64,000 bases of DNA from Bradyrhizobium semiaridum (GCF_020329505.1 NZ_JAGKJJ010000015.1:115338-179337); one strand, 5' to 3'. Counted from the first letter of the stretch, positions 1 to 8,908 are shown. Notes: a model not told the origin generated them from the letters alone. Made by a program: numbers and translations.

Positions 1-99
1 CTTGAAGCGGACCTGGTAGACATCATCGGCGGCCTGGATCAGGCTCGCGACCTCGGTGTCGAACAGCGTCTTGAACGGGCTCGGGCGGCGGTCGCTCAT
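1..99 (-). CDS. Partial hypothetical protein (N-terminus only)
   Basis: Only the first 33 codons lie in the window; the rest runs off the left edge. The start ATG overlaps the TGA of the upstream cyclic-nucleotide-binding gene (ATGA, 96-99), so the two are probably translationally coupled in one minus-strand operon. The visible N-terminus starts MSDRRPSPFKTLFDTEV and shows no signal peptide or membrane segment. I do not recognise the family and infer no function beyond co-expression with the cNMP-binding protein. Confidence 0.6.
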   Translation of the reverse strand, partial: MSDRRPSPFKTLFDTEVASLIQAADDVYQVRFK

Positions 100-470
100 G
101 GGTTGGCCGCCGCTCGGTAGGTGACGGCATTGGAGGCGCGCAGACGCTTCGACAGCGCATCCATCACCATCAGCGCGAAGGCCGGCTGCTGGCTGACGAG
201 ATAGACGAAGCGGGCGTGGTTGATCCGCATCACCCGCGTGTGGGGCGCGGCGGCGATCGCGGTGGCCGAGCGCGCCGAGCCGTCGATCACGGCCATCTCG
301 CCGAAGAACTCGCCCTTGCCGAGGCTGACGATGATCGTCTTGTTGCCGCCGTTCATCTTGGCGATCTCGACCTTGCCGTCGAGCACGACGAACAGCTCGC
401 GGCCGGTCGAGCCTTCCTCAAAAATGACGTCATCGACATCAAATTCATTGATGCATTTCTCGATCGTCAT
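96..470 (-). CDS. Stand-alone cyclic nucleotide-binding domain protein (Crp-type sensor domain, no HTH)
   Basis: At 124 residues the protein is essentially one cNMP-binding beta-roll. The phosphate-binding cassette is visible as GEFFGEMAVIDGSARSAT (about residues 53-70), with the E and R positions that contact cyclic nucleotide phosphate and ribose in the Crp/PKA family. No helix-turn-helix follows, so it is unlikely to bind DNA itself; it more likely gates a partner protein. The start at 470 gives a complete domain. The stop overlaps the start of the next minus-strand gene, which is the obvious candidate partner. Two class III cyclases occur elsewhere in the window. Family assignment is firm; the ligand (cAMP or cGMP) is not determinable from sequence. 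Confidence 0.85.
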   Translation of the reverse strand: MTIEKCINEFDVDDVIFEEGSTGRELFVVLDGKVEIAKMNGGNKTIIVSLGKGEFFGEMAVIDGSARSATAIAAAPHTRVMRINHARFVYLVSQQPAFALMVMDALSKRLRASNAVTYRAAANP

Positions 471-677
471 GGCCGTCCTGCCTTCTGGCTGGATGTCGGT
501 GGTATGTTAATCGGGAAAGCGGCTGTTGCAACGGAGTTGGCGCGGATTGCCGCAGGGCAACATCGCCCAAATCCGGCCCGGAAAACTCCCTAAAATTTGG
601 GTAATGCGCCGTGGGGGTAAGGATTTCGCAAGCAATAAAAGTTACCGAATTGTCAACCCAGTCTGGAGACTTTGAAC

Positions 678-1721
678 GTGAGTGAGCAGCAGAGCGAGCC
701 GGTGAGCAGCCAAGCCGGCGCCGAAATGGCGGCGAAAAGCGAGCCAGTGTCGGCCGCGGCCCATGTTGAGGCTCCCCTGCTTTCGCCGGAGCAGGAAGAG
801 ACCGCCCCCAAAGCCGACGCCCCAAAGGCGGACGCACCGAAGATGGACGCGCCCAAGGTCGAGCCGCCGCCGCTGCCGTCTGCGCCCGAGCCGAAGATCG
901 AACCGACCCGGATGGATGCGCCGAAGATCGAGACCGGTAGCCGCGAGGAGCCGCGTTTCCCCGGCAAGCTGATGATCATGGCCCCCGGCGACCGCAACTG
1001 GGACCATGACGCCTCGGCCTCGAAGCCGGCCCCCGAGCAGCCTTCGAAATCGACAGGCAGCCGCCGGTTCGCAGCGATGGCGGCGGTGGTGGCGCTGGCG
1101 ACGGTGGCCGGCGCGATTGGCGGCGCGCTTGCGACCGCCGGGCTCGGACATCTCGGCCGCACCGATGTCGCGGCTGCACAGGAGGCTGCTGCCAAGGATG
1201 CTTCAGCCAAGGAGACGGTCGACGCGTCGATCGCCCGGGTCGAGTCCGAAATCGCGACGCTGAAGGCCAGCATCGAGCAGACCGCAAAGGCCGGTCAAGC
1301 CCAGTTCAGCAAAGCCAACGACCGGATCGAGAAGGTCGAGAAGGCGCAGGCGGAGCCGCTGGCCAAGCTCGCCAAGCTCAGCGAGGCCGTCGACAAGCTC
1401 CGTGCGCCGCAGGCCGCGGCTGCCGGGGCGGCGACGCCCGTCGCCGCCCGCGAAGTCACCGGCACCGTGGCGCCGCCGCAGGCCACCGCCGCCGCTGCGG
1501 CGCCGGCCGCACCCAAGCCCGAAGTCGGCCGCCTGCCGGTGGTCGAAGGCTGGTCGCTGCGCGACGTCGGCCATGGCAGCGCGCTGATCGAGGGCCGTGG
1601 CGGCATCTATGAGGTCTATGCCGGCGATCCCGTTCCCGGCCTCGGCCGCGTCGATGCGATCCGCAGGCAGGACGGCCGCTGGGTGGTCGTCACCAGCAGG
1701 GGCCTGATCGTCTCGCGCTGA
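678..1721 (+). CDS. Membrane-anchored Ala/Pro-rich protein of unknown function
   Basis: A 347-residue protein in three parts. An acidic, Pro/Lys-rich N-terminus (about residues 1-125) carries short repeats of the type APKADAPKADAPKMDAPK. One hydrophobic Ala/Gly-rich helix follows near residues 130-160. After it comes a probable coiled coil (IARVESEIATLKASIEQ), an Ala/Pro linker, and a compact C-terminal domain containing VEGWSLRDVGHGSALIEG. I place the start at GTG 678 because GGAG (665-668) sits 9 bases upstream; the in-frame TTG at 672 is too close to that site. The architecture suggests an inner-membrane anchor with a periplasmic coil and terminal domain. The family is not recognised. An intrinsic terminator follows directly. 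Confidence 0.75.
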   Translation: MSEQQSEPVSSQAGAEMAAKSEPVSAAAHVEAPLLSPEQEETAPKADAPKADAPKMDAPKVEPPPLPSAPEPKIEPTRMDAPKIETGSREEPRFPGKLMIMAPGDRNWDHDASASKPAPEQPSKSTGSRRFAAMAAVVALATVAGAIGGALATAGLGHLGRTDVAAAQEAAAKDASAKETVDASIARVESEIATLKASIEQTAKAGQAQFSKANDRIEKVEKAQAEPLAKLAKLSEAVDKLRAPQAAAAGAATPVAAREVTGTVAPPQATAAAAAPAAPKPEVGRLPVVEGWSLRDVGHGSALIEGRGGIYEVYAGDPVPGLGRVDAIRRQDGRWVVVTSRGLIVSR

Positions 1722-1744
1722 TCGCCTGGAACACGACACTACCG

Positions 1745-1777
1745 AGGCGCTTCACCGCGATGTGAAGCGCCTTTTTT
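1745..1777 (+). terminator. Rho-independent terminator
   Basis: A perfect 11-bp stem (aggcgcttcac at 1745-1755, gtgaagcgcct at 1762-1772) with a 6-base loop runs into six T residues. It lies 24 bases after the stop of the gene ending at 1721. Confidence 0.93.
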
Positions 1778-1813
1778 CTTGAATAGGCTTTGCCGCGCGG
1801 TGTTAGTGGAGGC

Positions 1814-3361
1814 ATGAGCCGCGCGCTGCGATGCCTTCTTGTCATGTTCCTCCTGCTCTGCGGCGCCGCGCCCGTGCGAGCCGGCGACGACCGCGCGCTG
1901 GAGCGTGGCACGGCGATCATCGATCCCGCCATCCTGCGCGCGCTCGATCAGGGCCGATTGGGGCTCGGCCGCATGCTGGCGCCGGAGCGTCCCGCCGGCA
2001 CGCCGCTGCCCAACAGTGAGCTGTTCAAGCTGTCGTCGATGCTGCCGGTGCGCGAGGCGCTGACGCGGGAGTTCGATCGCTATGTCGAAAGACACAGCGC
2101 CAGCCTGCCAAACGAGAGCATCGGCGTCGGCGAGGGCTTTGCCTTCCAGCTGTTCGACCGTGCGCTGCTCGATTCCGCCGACGTCCGCTTCGTGCTTGCA
2201 GGCATCGTCAACCGGATGGACCGCGCCTATGTGGCGCCGGATAACTGCGGCGAGATCCGGCTGATCTATCGCCTGACCCGCACCGACCTGCCGCCGATCG
2301 GCGAGAACGCAGTGTCGCAGCGCCTGCCGATGACGCTGAACCTGGTGCTGAAGGCGAAGGGCGAGGGCAACGACGCATCGCTGACCTGCCGCGAGATCGC
2401 GCGGCGCTGGCTGGCCGCGGGCAGCGCATCTCCGGCGATGGAGCAGCTCTCCGGCAAGAATGGTCCGCTCGACCTGATCAATGACCGTAATATCCAACGC
2501 ATCGAGACCAATTTGCAGATCGCGCATGCGCCGAAATCGGCGGTGCGCGACTTCCGCACCGACTATCTCATGAAAGTGTTCGACTACGATGCTGCGGCAA
2601 AGCGCTTTGCGGAAGCACCGATGGAGAACCAGATCGATCGCGACCGCATTCTCGCCGACGAGGAGCTGCGGCGCGACTTCAAGACGTGGCTGCTCGACCC
2701 CGCGCATTTTTCCGAGCTCGATCGCGGCACGCTCGTGATCCCCGAAAGATTTCTCGCACGGGCTGCTGTTGCACCGACCCCGGCCGGTTTCGACGTCAGC
2801 GACCTGCAGCCGGAGTTCGGGCTGGTGCAGGGCGAGGGCGCATCCGGCAACGCGGTGTTCTCGGAGGGCGACGTCGTCGGCGCCTTGAAGCGGGCCGCCG
2901 CCGACGGGACCAGGCTGCAGAACATCCAGTCGCTCGCCGGCTTCGAACGGCGGCTCAACGACGTCACCTGCGCCGGCTGCCACCAGACTCGCGGCATCGG
3001 CGGTTTCCATTTTCCCGGCGTCGACTGGATGGCGGCCAAGCCGTCGAATTCGACGGTGGTACCGGCCTCGCCGCATTTCTTCGGCGACCAGGTCCGCCGC
3101 CGCGATATTCTCACGAGCTTCCGCGACGGCGAGGTGCCGGATTTTTCACGCAGCTTTTCGAATCGCCCGCAATTGCGTGGCAGCAGCGAACTTGCCGGCA
3201 CCGAATACAGCGACGGCTGGGGCGCGCATTGCTATCTGCCGGCGGCGAAACCGTCGGAGACTGATCGCAGTTTCCGCGGCTGGAGCTGCGCCGAAGGGCT
3301 CGCCTGTCAGGTCGCGGGAAAGACCTCGCACATGGGGATGTGCTTCGTGAAGGGGCGGTAA
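1814..3361 (+). CDS. Exported protein with a c-type heme motif
   Basis: A 515-residue protein with a clear signal peptide (MSRALRCLLVMFLLLCGAAP, likely cleavage after VRA). It contains a single CxxCH heme-attachment motif, CAGCH, at residues 386-390, followed by TRGIGGFHFPG. Export plus CxxCH is the pattern of a periplasmic c-type cytochrome-like protein. The 385-residue region before the motif matches no family I can name, and only one heme site is visible. The start at ATG 1814 has a good ribosome site (gtggagg, 1806-1812) and gives the signal peptide directly. It stands alone between a terminator upstream and a small membrane peptide gene downstream. A redox or electron-transfer role is inferred from the motif only. 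Confidence 0.8.
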   Translation: MSRALRCLLVMFLLLCGAAPVRAGDDRALERGTAIIDPAILRALDQGRLGLGRMLAPERPAGTPLPNSELFKLSSMLPVREALTREFDRYVERHSASLPNESIGVGEGFAFQLFDRALLDSADVRFVLAGIVNRMDRAYVAPDNCGEIRLIYRLTRTDLPPIGENAVSQRLPMTLNLVLKAKGEGNDASLTCREIARRWLAAGSASPAMEQLSGKNGPLDLINDRNIQRIETNLQIAHAPKSAVRDFRTDYLMKVFDYDAAAKRFAEAPMENQIDRDRILADEELRRDFKTWLLDPAHFSELDRGTLVIPERFLARAAVAPTPAGFDVSDLQPEFGLVQGEGASGNAVFSEGDVVGALKRAAADGTRLQNIQSLAGFERRLNDVTCAGCHQTRGIGGFHFPGVDWMAAKPSNSTVVPASPHFFGDQVRRRDILTSFRDGEVPDFSRSFSNRPQLRGSSELAGTEYSDGWGAHCYLPAAKPSETDRSFRGWSCAEGLACQVAGKTSHMGMCFVKGR

Positions 3362-3456
3362 CGGGGCGGGGACCGGCACGCGCTGGCGTCATTATTTGAT
3401 GCTATATTGCGGGTCGCGACCAGGACCTGAACGAGCCCTCGAGCGGAGACCGGCCG

Positions 3457-3621
3457 ATGAGCGCCCCCGAGCAAGACAAGCAGCGCAATCGCGAGATCGC
3501 GACCAACGAGGCCGAGCGCGAGGCGGTGAGCGCCGTCCGCGTCAGCAGCTGGGCGATCGGGCTCACAGTCATCGTCGGCATCATTGCCGTGGCCATCGTC
3601 TGGGCCTGGATGAGCCGGTGA
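3457..3621 (+). CDS. Small single-pass membrane peptide (54 aa)
   Basis: This short gene has a hydrophilic, charged N-terminus (MSAPEQDKQRNREIATNEAE) followed by one strongly hydrophobic helix (IGLTVIVGIIAVAIVWAWM) and an immediate stop. ATG 3457 follows a purine-rich ribosome site (gcggaga, 3443-3449). The charge pattern suggests a small inner-membrane protein with a cytoplasmic N-terminus. No family is recognised. A palindromic repeat element begins about 30 bases after the stop. Confidence 0.6.
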   Translation: MSAPEQDKQRNREIATNEAEREAVSAVRVSSWAIGLTVIVGIIAVAIVWAWMSR

Positions 3622-3650
3622 GCTTGCTTCACCGCACGCCCTGCGCACCC

Positions 3651-3772
3651 GTCGTCCCGGCGAAGGCCGGGACCCATACGCCGCGGCGGGTGTCGTGAAC
3701 GGGACTCGCCGTTCCAGCAGCGCGCAGCAATCCGCATTTGTGGTTATGGGTCCCGGCCTTCGCCGGGGCGAC
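3651..3772. repeat. Palindromic intergenic repeat, 'gggtcccggccttcgcc' family
   Basis: Two 28-base arms (3651-3678 and 3745-3772) are inverted copies with one mismatch. They enclose 66 bases between two convergent genes. The right arm and its flank (gcagcaatccgcatttgtgg) resemble 50898-50945, and a shorter relative lies at 44521-44552, so this is a dispersed element. Confidence 0.85.
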
Positions 3773-3798
3773 GCCGAGGAGGAGCGAGGACTGTTCGC

Positions 3799-5004
3799 CT
3801 ACGCCACCGCGCCGGATGCGCGCAGCTTCTGGATCGTGGCCTCGTCGTAGCCGGCCTGCCGCAAAATCTCGTCGGAGTGCTCGCCGACCTCGGGCGGCTT
3901 GCGCGGCTGCACCTTCCTCGCGCCGTCGATGAAGATCGGGCTGTTGACGGTGAGCATGGTGTCGTTCTCGAAGCGCACCAGCACCTCGTTCTCGATCATC
4001 TGCTTGTCGTTCGGGATGTCGTCGAGGATGCCGACCACGCCGAACACGAGGCCATTGCCGTCGAGCACCTTGCGCCACTCGGCGAGATCGCGGGTTGCGA
4101 AGATCTCGTCGAAGATCTTGATCAGCTCGACCGAGCGCGCGTGGCGATCCGCCTTGGTAGCGAAGCGCGGGTCGGCGATCAGGTCCTCGCGGTCCATGCA
4201 GCGCGCCAGCGTCGGCCATTGCCGGTCTTCGTTGAGCAGCGACAGGATGATCCAGCGGCCGTCCCTGCATTTGTAGTGGTTGGTGACGGCGTTCAGCGCC
4301 TCCTCGCGCGGCTTGCGCTTCTTGAACGTCGCGCCGGCGAGCTTGGCCTGCGCCAGCACGCCATTGGCCCAGACGCCGTTGGCCATCAGATTGGTCGCGA
4401 CATGCGAGCCCTTGCCGGTCTTCTCGCGCTGGAACAGCGCGGTGACGATCGCACCATAGAACGCCATCGCGCAGGGATGGTCGCCCATGCCGGCGACCGA
4501 CCGCGCCGGTGTGGTCTCCTCGTCGGCGCGCACCAGGTCCATCAGGCCGGAGCGGGCCCAATAGGCATTGGAATCGAAGCCGGGCTTGTTGGCCTCTTCG
4601 CCCTTCTCGCCATAGCCGGTGAAGGAGGCGTAGATCAGCCGGTCGTTGAGATGGGCGAGGTGGTCATAGGTGATGCCGAGCTTGGCGCGCACCTGCGGCG
4701 GCATGTTGGTGATGAAGACGTCGGCTTCAGTGACCAGTCTGTAGAGCACCTGCTGCGCCTCGGGCTTGGTGAGGTCGAGCGCCAGGCTCTTCTTGTTGCG
4801 CGCCTCCAGCATCCACGCGAAATTGTGCTCACTCGCGGGGTAGCCGGGCAGATTGGGCAGGTTGCGATAGGGATCGCCGGTCCCCGGCGGCTCGATCTTG
4901 ATGACGTCGGCGCCGAAGTCGGACAGCACGGTGGCGGCCGCGGGCGCCGCGATGAAGCTCGCGCAGTCCAGAACCTTGAGCCCGTCAAAAATGCCTTTGT
5001 CCAT
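3799..5004 (-). CDS. CaiB/BaiF (class III) CoA-transferase
   Basis: A 401-residue protein with family III CoA-transferase hallmarks: the N-terminal DFGADVIKIEPPGTGD segment, LARNKKSLALDL-type residues (here EARNKKSLALDL), and YWARSGLMDL, in which the Asp is in the position of the catalytic aspartate that forms an aspartyl-CoA intermediate in this family. The start ATG at 5004 begins MDKGIFDGLKVLD; the longer open frame upstream has no family similarity. The enzyme moves CoA between acyl-CoA and a free acid. The substrate cannot be read from sequence and the gene has no operon partner here, being flanked by repeats. A second CoA-transferase sits at 26149-27246. Confidence 0.9.
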   Translation of the reverse strand: MDKGIFDGLKVLDCASFIAAPAAATVLSDFGADVIKIEPPGTGDPYRNLPNLPGYPASEHNFAWMLEARNKKSLALDLTKPEAQQVLYRLVTEADVFITNMPPQVRAKLGITYDHLAHLNDRLIYASFTGYGEKGEEANKPGFDSNAYWARSGLMDLVRADEETTPARSVAGMGDHPCAMAFYGAIVTALFQREKTGKGSHVATNLMANGVWANGVLAQAKLAGATFKKRKPREEALNAVTNHYKCRDGRWIILSLLNEDRQWPTLARCMDREDLIADPRFATKADRHARSVELIKIFDEIFATRDLAEWRKVLDGNGLVFGVVGILDDIPNDKQMIENEVLVRFENDTMLTVNSPIFIDGARKVQPRKPPEVGEHSDEILRQAGYDEATIQKLRASGAVA

Positions 5005-5119
5005 CGTGCCGTCGCTCCCGTGGCGCCTTGTTGGTGTTTTTCCGGTGGCTGGAATATCGCATGCGATGATCCCGATCTGGGGCCATTTGACCCATGTTGA
5101 CGGGATGATGCAACGGCGC

Positions 5120-5272
5120 TCTTTGCGGGGCCTCATTGCGAGCGAAGCGAAGCAAATCCATGCCTCGTGGCTGGAGTGACCGGGCGATCCAGTATTCCAG
5201 AGACAGTCGTTATTGAGCCGATAGGCCGCGGGTCGCCCGGTCCATGTGCGCAATTGCGCACAGGCCGGGCGA
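5120..5272. repeat. Intergenic repeat remnants and a strong hairpin
   Basis: The 312-base gap between the CoA-transferase start and the putA stop holds a half-copy of the 'gcgaagcaa(a)tccatg' repeat (about 5130-5162), a 'gatccagtattccagag' repeat (5188-5204) and an extended hairpin. The hairpin core is a perfect 18-bp palindrome (5245-5262), flanked by inverted arms tcgcccgg (5233-5240) and ccgggcga (5265-5272). No gene is supported in this gap. Confidence 0.7.
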
Positions 5273-5316
5273 TGACAGCGGTGGGTGACGGGACTGAGAG
5301 CACCTATCCTACAACA

Positions 5317-8300
5317 CTACTCCACCCCCGCCATGAGCGCCGCGTTGCCGCCCGCAGCGGCGGTGTTGATCGTCACTGTCTGCTCGGTGGCGAAGCGGGC
5401 GAGGTAGTGCGGGCCGCCGGCCTTGGGTCCGGTACCGGAAAGGCCGCTGCCGCCGAATGGCTGCACGCCGACCACAGCGCCGATCATGTTGCGGTTGACA
5501 TAGATGTTGCCGACCTGGAGGCGATCGATCACCTCCTCGATGGTGTCGTCGATGCGGGAATGGATGCCCAGCGTCAGCCCGAAGCCGGTCGACTCGATCG
5601 CGGTGAGCACGTCGCCGAGCTTCTCGGCGCGGTAGCGCACGACGTGCAGGATCGGGCCGAACACCTCTTCTTTCAGCTGGCCCGCCGCCGACAGCTCGAA
5701 GATGTGCGGCGCGACGAAATTGCCTGACGGCGCCGCGCCGGCGAAATGCACGCGCGCTTCCTGCTTCATCTTCGCGATGTGCGCATCCAGCCGCTCCTTG
5801 GCCTCGGCATCGATCACCGGCCCGATATGCGTCGACGGATCGGAGGGATCGCCGAGCTTCAATTCGCGCGCGGCGCCCGCGATCATCTCGATCATGCGGT
5901 CGGCGACGTCGTCCTGCACGAACAGCAGCCGCAGCGCCGAGCAGCGCTGGCCGGCGGAACGAAATGCCGACATCACGACATCGTCGGCGACCTGCTCGGG
6001 CAGCGCGGTGGCATCGACGATCATCGCATTGATGCCGCCGGTCTCGGCGATCAACGGCACGATCGCGCCATCCTTGGCCGCAAGGGTCCGGTTGATCGAC
6101 CGCGCCACCTCGGTCGAGCCGGTGAAGACGACGCCAGCGATCTGGGGATGGGCGACCAGCGCGGCGCCGACTGCGCCGTCGCCCTGGACGAGATGCAGGG
6201 CGGCCGCCGGCACACCGGCCTCATGCAGCAGGGCCACCGCCTCAGCCGCGATGCGCGGCGTCTGCTCGGCCGGCTTCGCAACCACCGCATTGCCCGCCAT
6301 CAGCGCCGCCGTCACCTGGCCGAGGAAGATCGCCAGCGGAAAATTCCATGGCGAGACCGCAACGAAAACGCCGCGGCCGCGCAGCACCAGCACGTTGCTC
6401 TCACCGGTCGGTCCCGGCATTACGTCGCCCGCGCCGAACATGGTTCGCCCGAGCGCCGCGTAGTAGCGGCAGAAGTCGGTCGCCTCGCGCACCTCGGAGA
6501 GCGCGTCGTCCAGCGTCTTGCCGCCCTCGCTCTGCAGCAGCGCGATGAAATGCGCGCGGCGCTGCTCGAGCAGATCGGCGGCCTGGTCGAGCATGGCCGC
6601 ACGCCGCGCCGCCGGCGTATCGTTCCAGGCCTTGAAGCCGCGCCGCGCGGCGGCGACGGCGGCGTTCGCCTGGTCGGTGGTGGAGAGTGCGACGGCGCCG
6701 GATGCTGTCTTGCGCTCGGCCGCTATCGCCGCCGTCAGCGCGTCGAGCGCCTTGCGTTCGCCGAATTCGATGCCGTGCGAGTTCTCGCGCTGCGGCCGGT
6801 AGAGATCGGCCGGCGCCGGAATGCCGGGATGGCCGGCATTGGCGTCGGCGCCGATGATCCCGGCCGGCCGGCGCAACAGGTCGGCGATCGGCACCCGGTT
6901 GTCGGCGGCGAGCGCTACGAAGGAGGAATTGGCGCCGTTCTCGAGCAGGCGGCGCACCAGATAGGCGAGCAGGTCGCGGTGGCTGCCGACCGGCGCATAG
7001 GTGCGATGGGCGATCTCGGGACGATCCTTGCCGAGCTGCTCGTAGAGCGCTTCGCCCATGCCGTGCAGCCGCTGGAATTCGAAGCTGGCCGGATCGTCGG
7101 CGAGTTCGAGGATGGTCGCGACCGTCAGCGCATTATGCGTGGCGAATTGCGGAAACAGCCGTGGCCGCAGGCCCAGCAGCTTGCGCGCGCAGGCGACGTA
7201 GTTGAGGTCGGTCATCGCTTTGCGCGTGAACACCGGATAGCCGTCGAGCCCGCGCTCCTGCGCGCGCTTGATCTCGGTGTCCCAATAGGCGCCCTTGACG
7301 AGGCGCACCATCATCCTGCGGTTCAGGCCGCGCGCGAGTGCATCGACATAGTCGATCACTTCACTGGCGCGCTTCTGATAGGCCTGAATGGCGAGGCCGA
7401 AGCCGCTCCATCCGGCGAGCGATGGGTCGGCGAACGCCGCAGCGATCACGTCGAGCGACAATTCCAGCCGGTCGGCCTCCTCGGCGTCGACGGTGAAGTT
7501 GAGATCGAACGCCTTGGCGCGGCGCGCCAGATCGATCAGTTGCGGCACCAACTCGGTCATCACCCGCGCGCGGCTCACCGCCTCGAAGCGCGGATGCAGC
7601 GCCGAGAGCTTCACGGAGATGCCGGGACGGTCGGGCAGGGGGTCTTGGCCGGCCGCCTTGCCGATCGCATCGATGGCGCGGGCGTAGGATTCGAAGTATC
7701 GCCTGGCGTCATCGGCGGTGCGGGCGCCCTCGCCGAGCATGTCGAAGGAATAGCGCGAGGTGCGCGCCGCATGCGACTGCGCGCGCGCCAGCGCCGCCTC
7801 GATGGTCTCGCCGAGCACGAAATGGCTGCCCATTAGCCGCATCGCCTGCCGCGTCGCTGCGCGCACCGCCGGCGCGCCGAGCCGCTTGGTCAGCCGCCCG
7901 ATCGTGCCTTGCGGCGTCTCGCCGGGCTGGATCACGCGCGCCGACATGCCGAGCGCCCAGGCCGAGGCGTTGACCAGGAACGCGCTCGATCGGGTCTCGT
8001 GGTGGACGAAGTCGCCCTGGCCGAGCTTGTCCTCGATGAACTGGTCCGCGGTGCGCGCGTCGGGCACCCGCAGCAGCGCCTCCGCCAGCACCATCAGCGC
8101 CAGCCCCTCCTTGGTCGAGAGCGCGAACTCCCGCAGCATGTCCTCGACCCCGCCGAGCGGATCGTCATTGGCCCTGATCGCCTCGATCAGGCGCGTCGCG
8201 CTGCGGTCGATCCGCCCCTCGCGGTCCGCGCCGAGCTCGGCATCCTGGCGCAAGCGGGCGGCGATGGCGGCGTCATCAGGCGCGTAGGGCGCGCTGAACG

Positions 8301-8328
8301 GCGGCGGGACGGGGGACGGGTCAGGCAT
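5317..8328 (-). CDS. putA: Bifunctional proline dehydrogenase / L-glutamate-gamma-semialdehyde dehydrogenase
   Basis: Oxidises proline to glutamate in two steps. The N-terminal half is the FAD-dependent proline dehydrogenase barrel (about residues 140-470; e.g. ISVKLSALHPRFE and RLVKGAYWDTEIKRAQE). The C-terminal half is the NAD-dependent aldehyde dehydrogenase (about 530-980), with the general-base Glu in AETGGINAMI and the nucleophile Cys796 in SAGQRCSALR. At 1003 residues it lacks the ribbon-helix-helix DNA-binding domain of enterobacterial PutA and matches the short form known from B. japonicum. The start at 8328 is preceded by AAGGGA. A divergent Lrp-type gene lies across 115 bases and probably regulates it. 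Substrate channelling between the two sites is established for this family. Confidence 0.97.
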   Translation of the reverse strand: MPDPSPVPPPFSAPYAPDDAAIAARLRQDAELGADREGRIDRSATRLIEAIRANDDPLGGVEDMLREFALSTKEGLALMVLAEALLRVPDARTADQFIEDKLGQGDFVHHETRSSAFLVNASAWALGMSARVIQPGETPQGTIGRLTKRLGAPAVRAATRQAMRLMGSHFVLGETIEAALARAQSHAARTSRYSFDMLGEGARTADDARRYFESYARAIDAIGKAAGQDPLPDRPGISVKLSALHPRFEAVSRARVMTELVPQLIDLARRAKAFDLNFTVDAEEADRLELSLDVIAAAFADPSLAGWSGFGLAIQAYQKRASEVIDYVDALARGLNRRMMVRLVKGAYWDTEIKRAQERGLDGYPVFTRKAMTDLNYVACARKLLGLRPRLFPQFATHNALTVATILELADDPASFEFQRLHGMGEALYEQLGKDRPEIAHRTYAPVGSHRDLLAYLVRRLLENGANSSFVALAADNRVPIADLLRRPAGIIGADANAGHPGIPAPADLYRPQRENSHGIEFGERKALDALTAAIAAERKTASGAVALSTTDQANAAVAAARRGFKAWNDTPAARRAAMLDQAADLLEQRRAHFIALLQSEGGKTLDDALSEVREATDFCRYYAALGRTMFGAGDVMPGPTGESNVLVLRGRGVFVAVSPWNFPLAIFLGQVTAALMAGNAVVAKPAEQTPRIAAEAVALLHEAGVPAAALHLVQGDGAVGAALVAHPQIAGVVFTGSTEVARSINRTLAAKDGAIVPLIAETGGINAMIVDATALPEQVADDVVMSAFRSAGQRCSALRLLFVQDDVADRMIEMIAGAARELKLGDPSDPSTHIGPVIDAEAKERLDAHIAKMKQEARVHFAGAAPSGNFVAPHIFELSAAGQLKEEVFGPILHVVRYRAEKLGDVLTAIESTGFGLTLGIHSRIDDTIEEVIDRLQVGNIYVNRNMIGAVVGVQPFGGSGLSGTGPKAGGPHYLARFATEQTVTINTAAAGGNAALMAGVE

Positions 8329-8443
8329 GGCGGTTCCCTTGGATTGCACGGAGATCACCTACGCGCTCGTGAACCGTAGTTCGATAGACAAATTAGCAGA
8401 TTTGCCTTAGAAAATCCGGATTATATCATACTAAGCCGGACAT
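8329..8443. promoter_or_regulatory. Divergent putA / Lrp-regulator promoter region
   Basis: These 115 bases separate putA from its likely regulator. The side near the regulator is AT-rich compared with the neighbourhood and carries an inverted cttag (8406-8410) / ctaag (8431-8435) pair plus tccgga and gccgga. That is the kind of AT-rich, loosely palindromic DNA Lrp/AsnC proteins bind. Assignment of a specific operator is inference. Confidence 0.5.
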
Positions 8444-8908
8444 ATGACAGATATCGACAAGACAGACCGCAAAATCCTCTCGATCCTGCAAGGGGATGGG
8501 CGGATTGCCAATGTGGAATTGGCCGAGCGGATCGGCCTGTCGCCGACCTCGGTCGGCGAACGGCTGAAGCGGCTGCAACGGGATGGCTTCGTCGAGGGCT
8601 ACGGCGCGCGACTCAATCCGCACCGGCTCGGCCTCGGCCTGCTGGTGTTTGTCGAGGTGCTGCTCGACAAGACCACGCCCGACGTGTTCGAGAAGTTCGC
8701 CAGGGCCGTGCAGACTGCGCCCGAAGTGCTGGAGTGCCACATGGTGGCCGGCGGCTTCGACTATCTGGTCAAGGCGCGCGTCGCCAACATGACCGCCTAT
8801 CGCCGGTTTCTCGGCGAGACCCTGCTGGCGCTGCCGGGCGTGCGCGAAACGCGGACCTACGCGGTGATGGAGGAGGTCAAGCGCGACGCGCCGCTGCCGG
8901 TCGGTTAG
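8444..8908 (+). CDS. putR: Lrp/AsnC-family transcriptional regulator, probable proline-responsive activator of putA
   Basis: A 154-residue protein with an N-terminal winged HTH (DKTDRKILSILQGDGRIANVE; SPTSVGERLKRLQRDGFVE) and a C-terminal RAM effector domain (about residues 65-145) containing ECHMVAGGFDYLVKARV, which fits the Lrp ligand fold. Its divergent position against putA is the arrangement known for PutR in other alphaproteobacteria, where proline induces putA through this regulator. The ribosome site is weak. The gene symbol rests on family plus context, not on a demonstrated ortholog. Confidence 0.88.
   Translation: MTDIDKTDRKILSILQGDGRIANVELAERIGLSPTSVGERLKRLQRDGFVEGYGARLNPHRLGLGLLVFVEVLLDKTTPDVFEKFARAVQTAPEVLECHMVAGGFDYLVKARVANMTAYRRFLGETLLALPGVRETRTYAVMEEVKRDAPLPVG

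Noticed and set aside
5746..7836. Long plus-strand open frame opposite putA
   Set aside because: High-GC third-position bias opens frames on both strands; no domain is present and putA explains the region.
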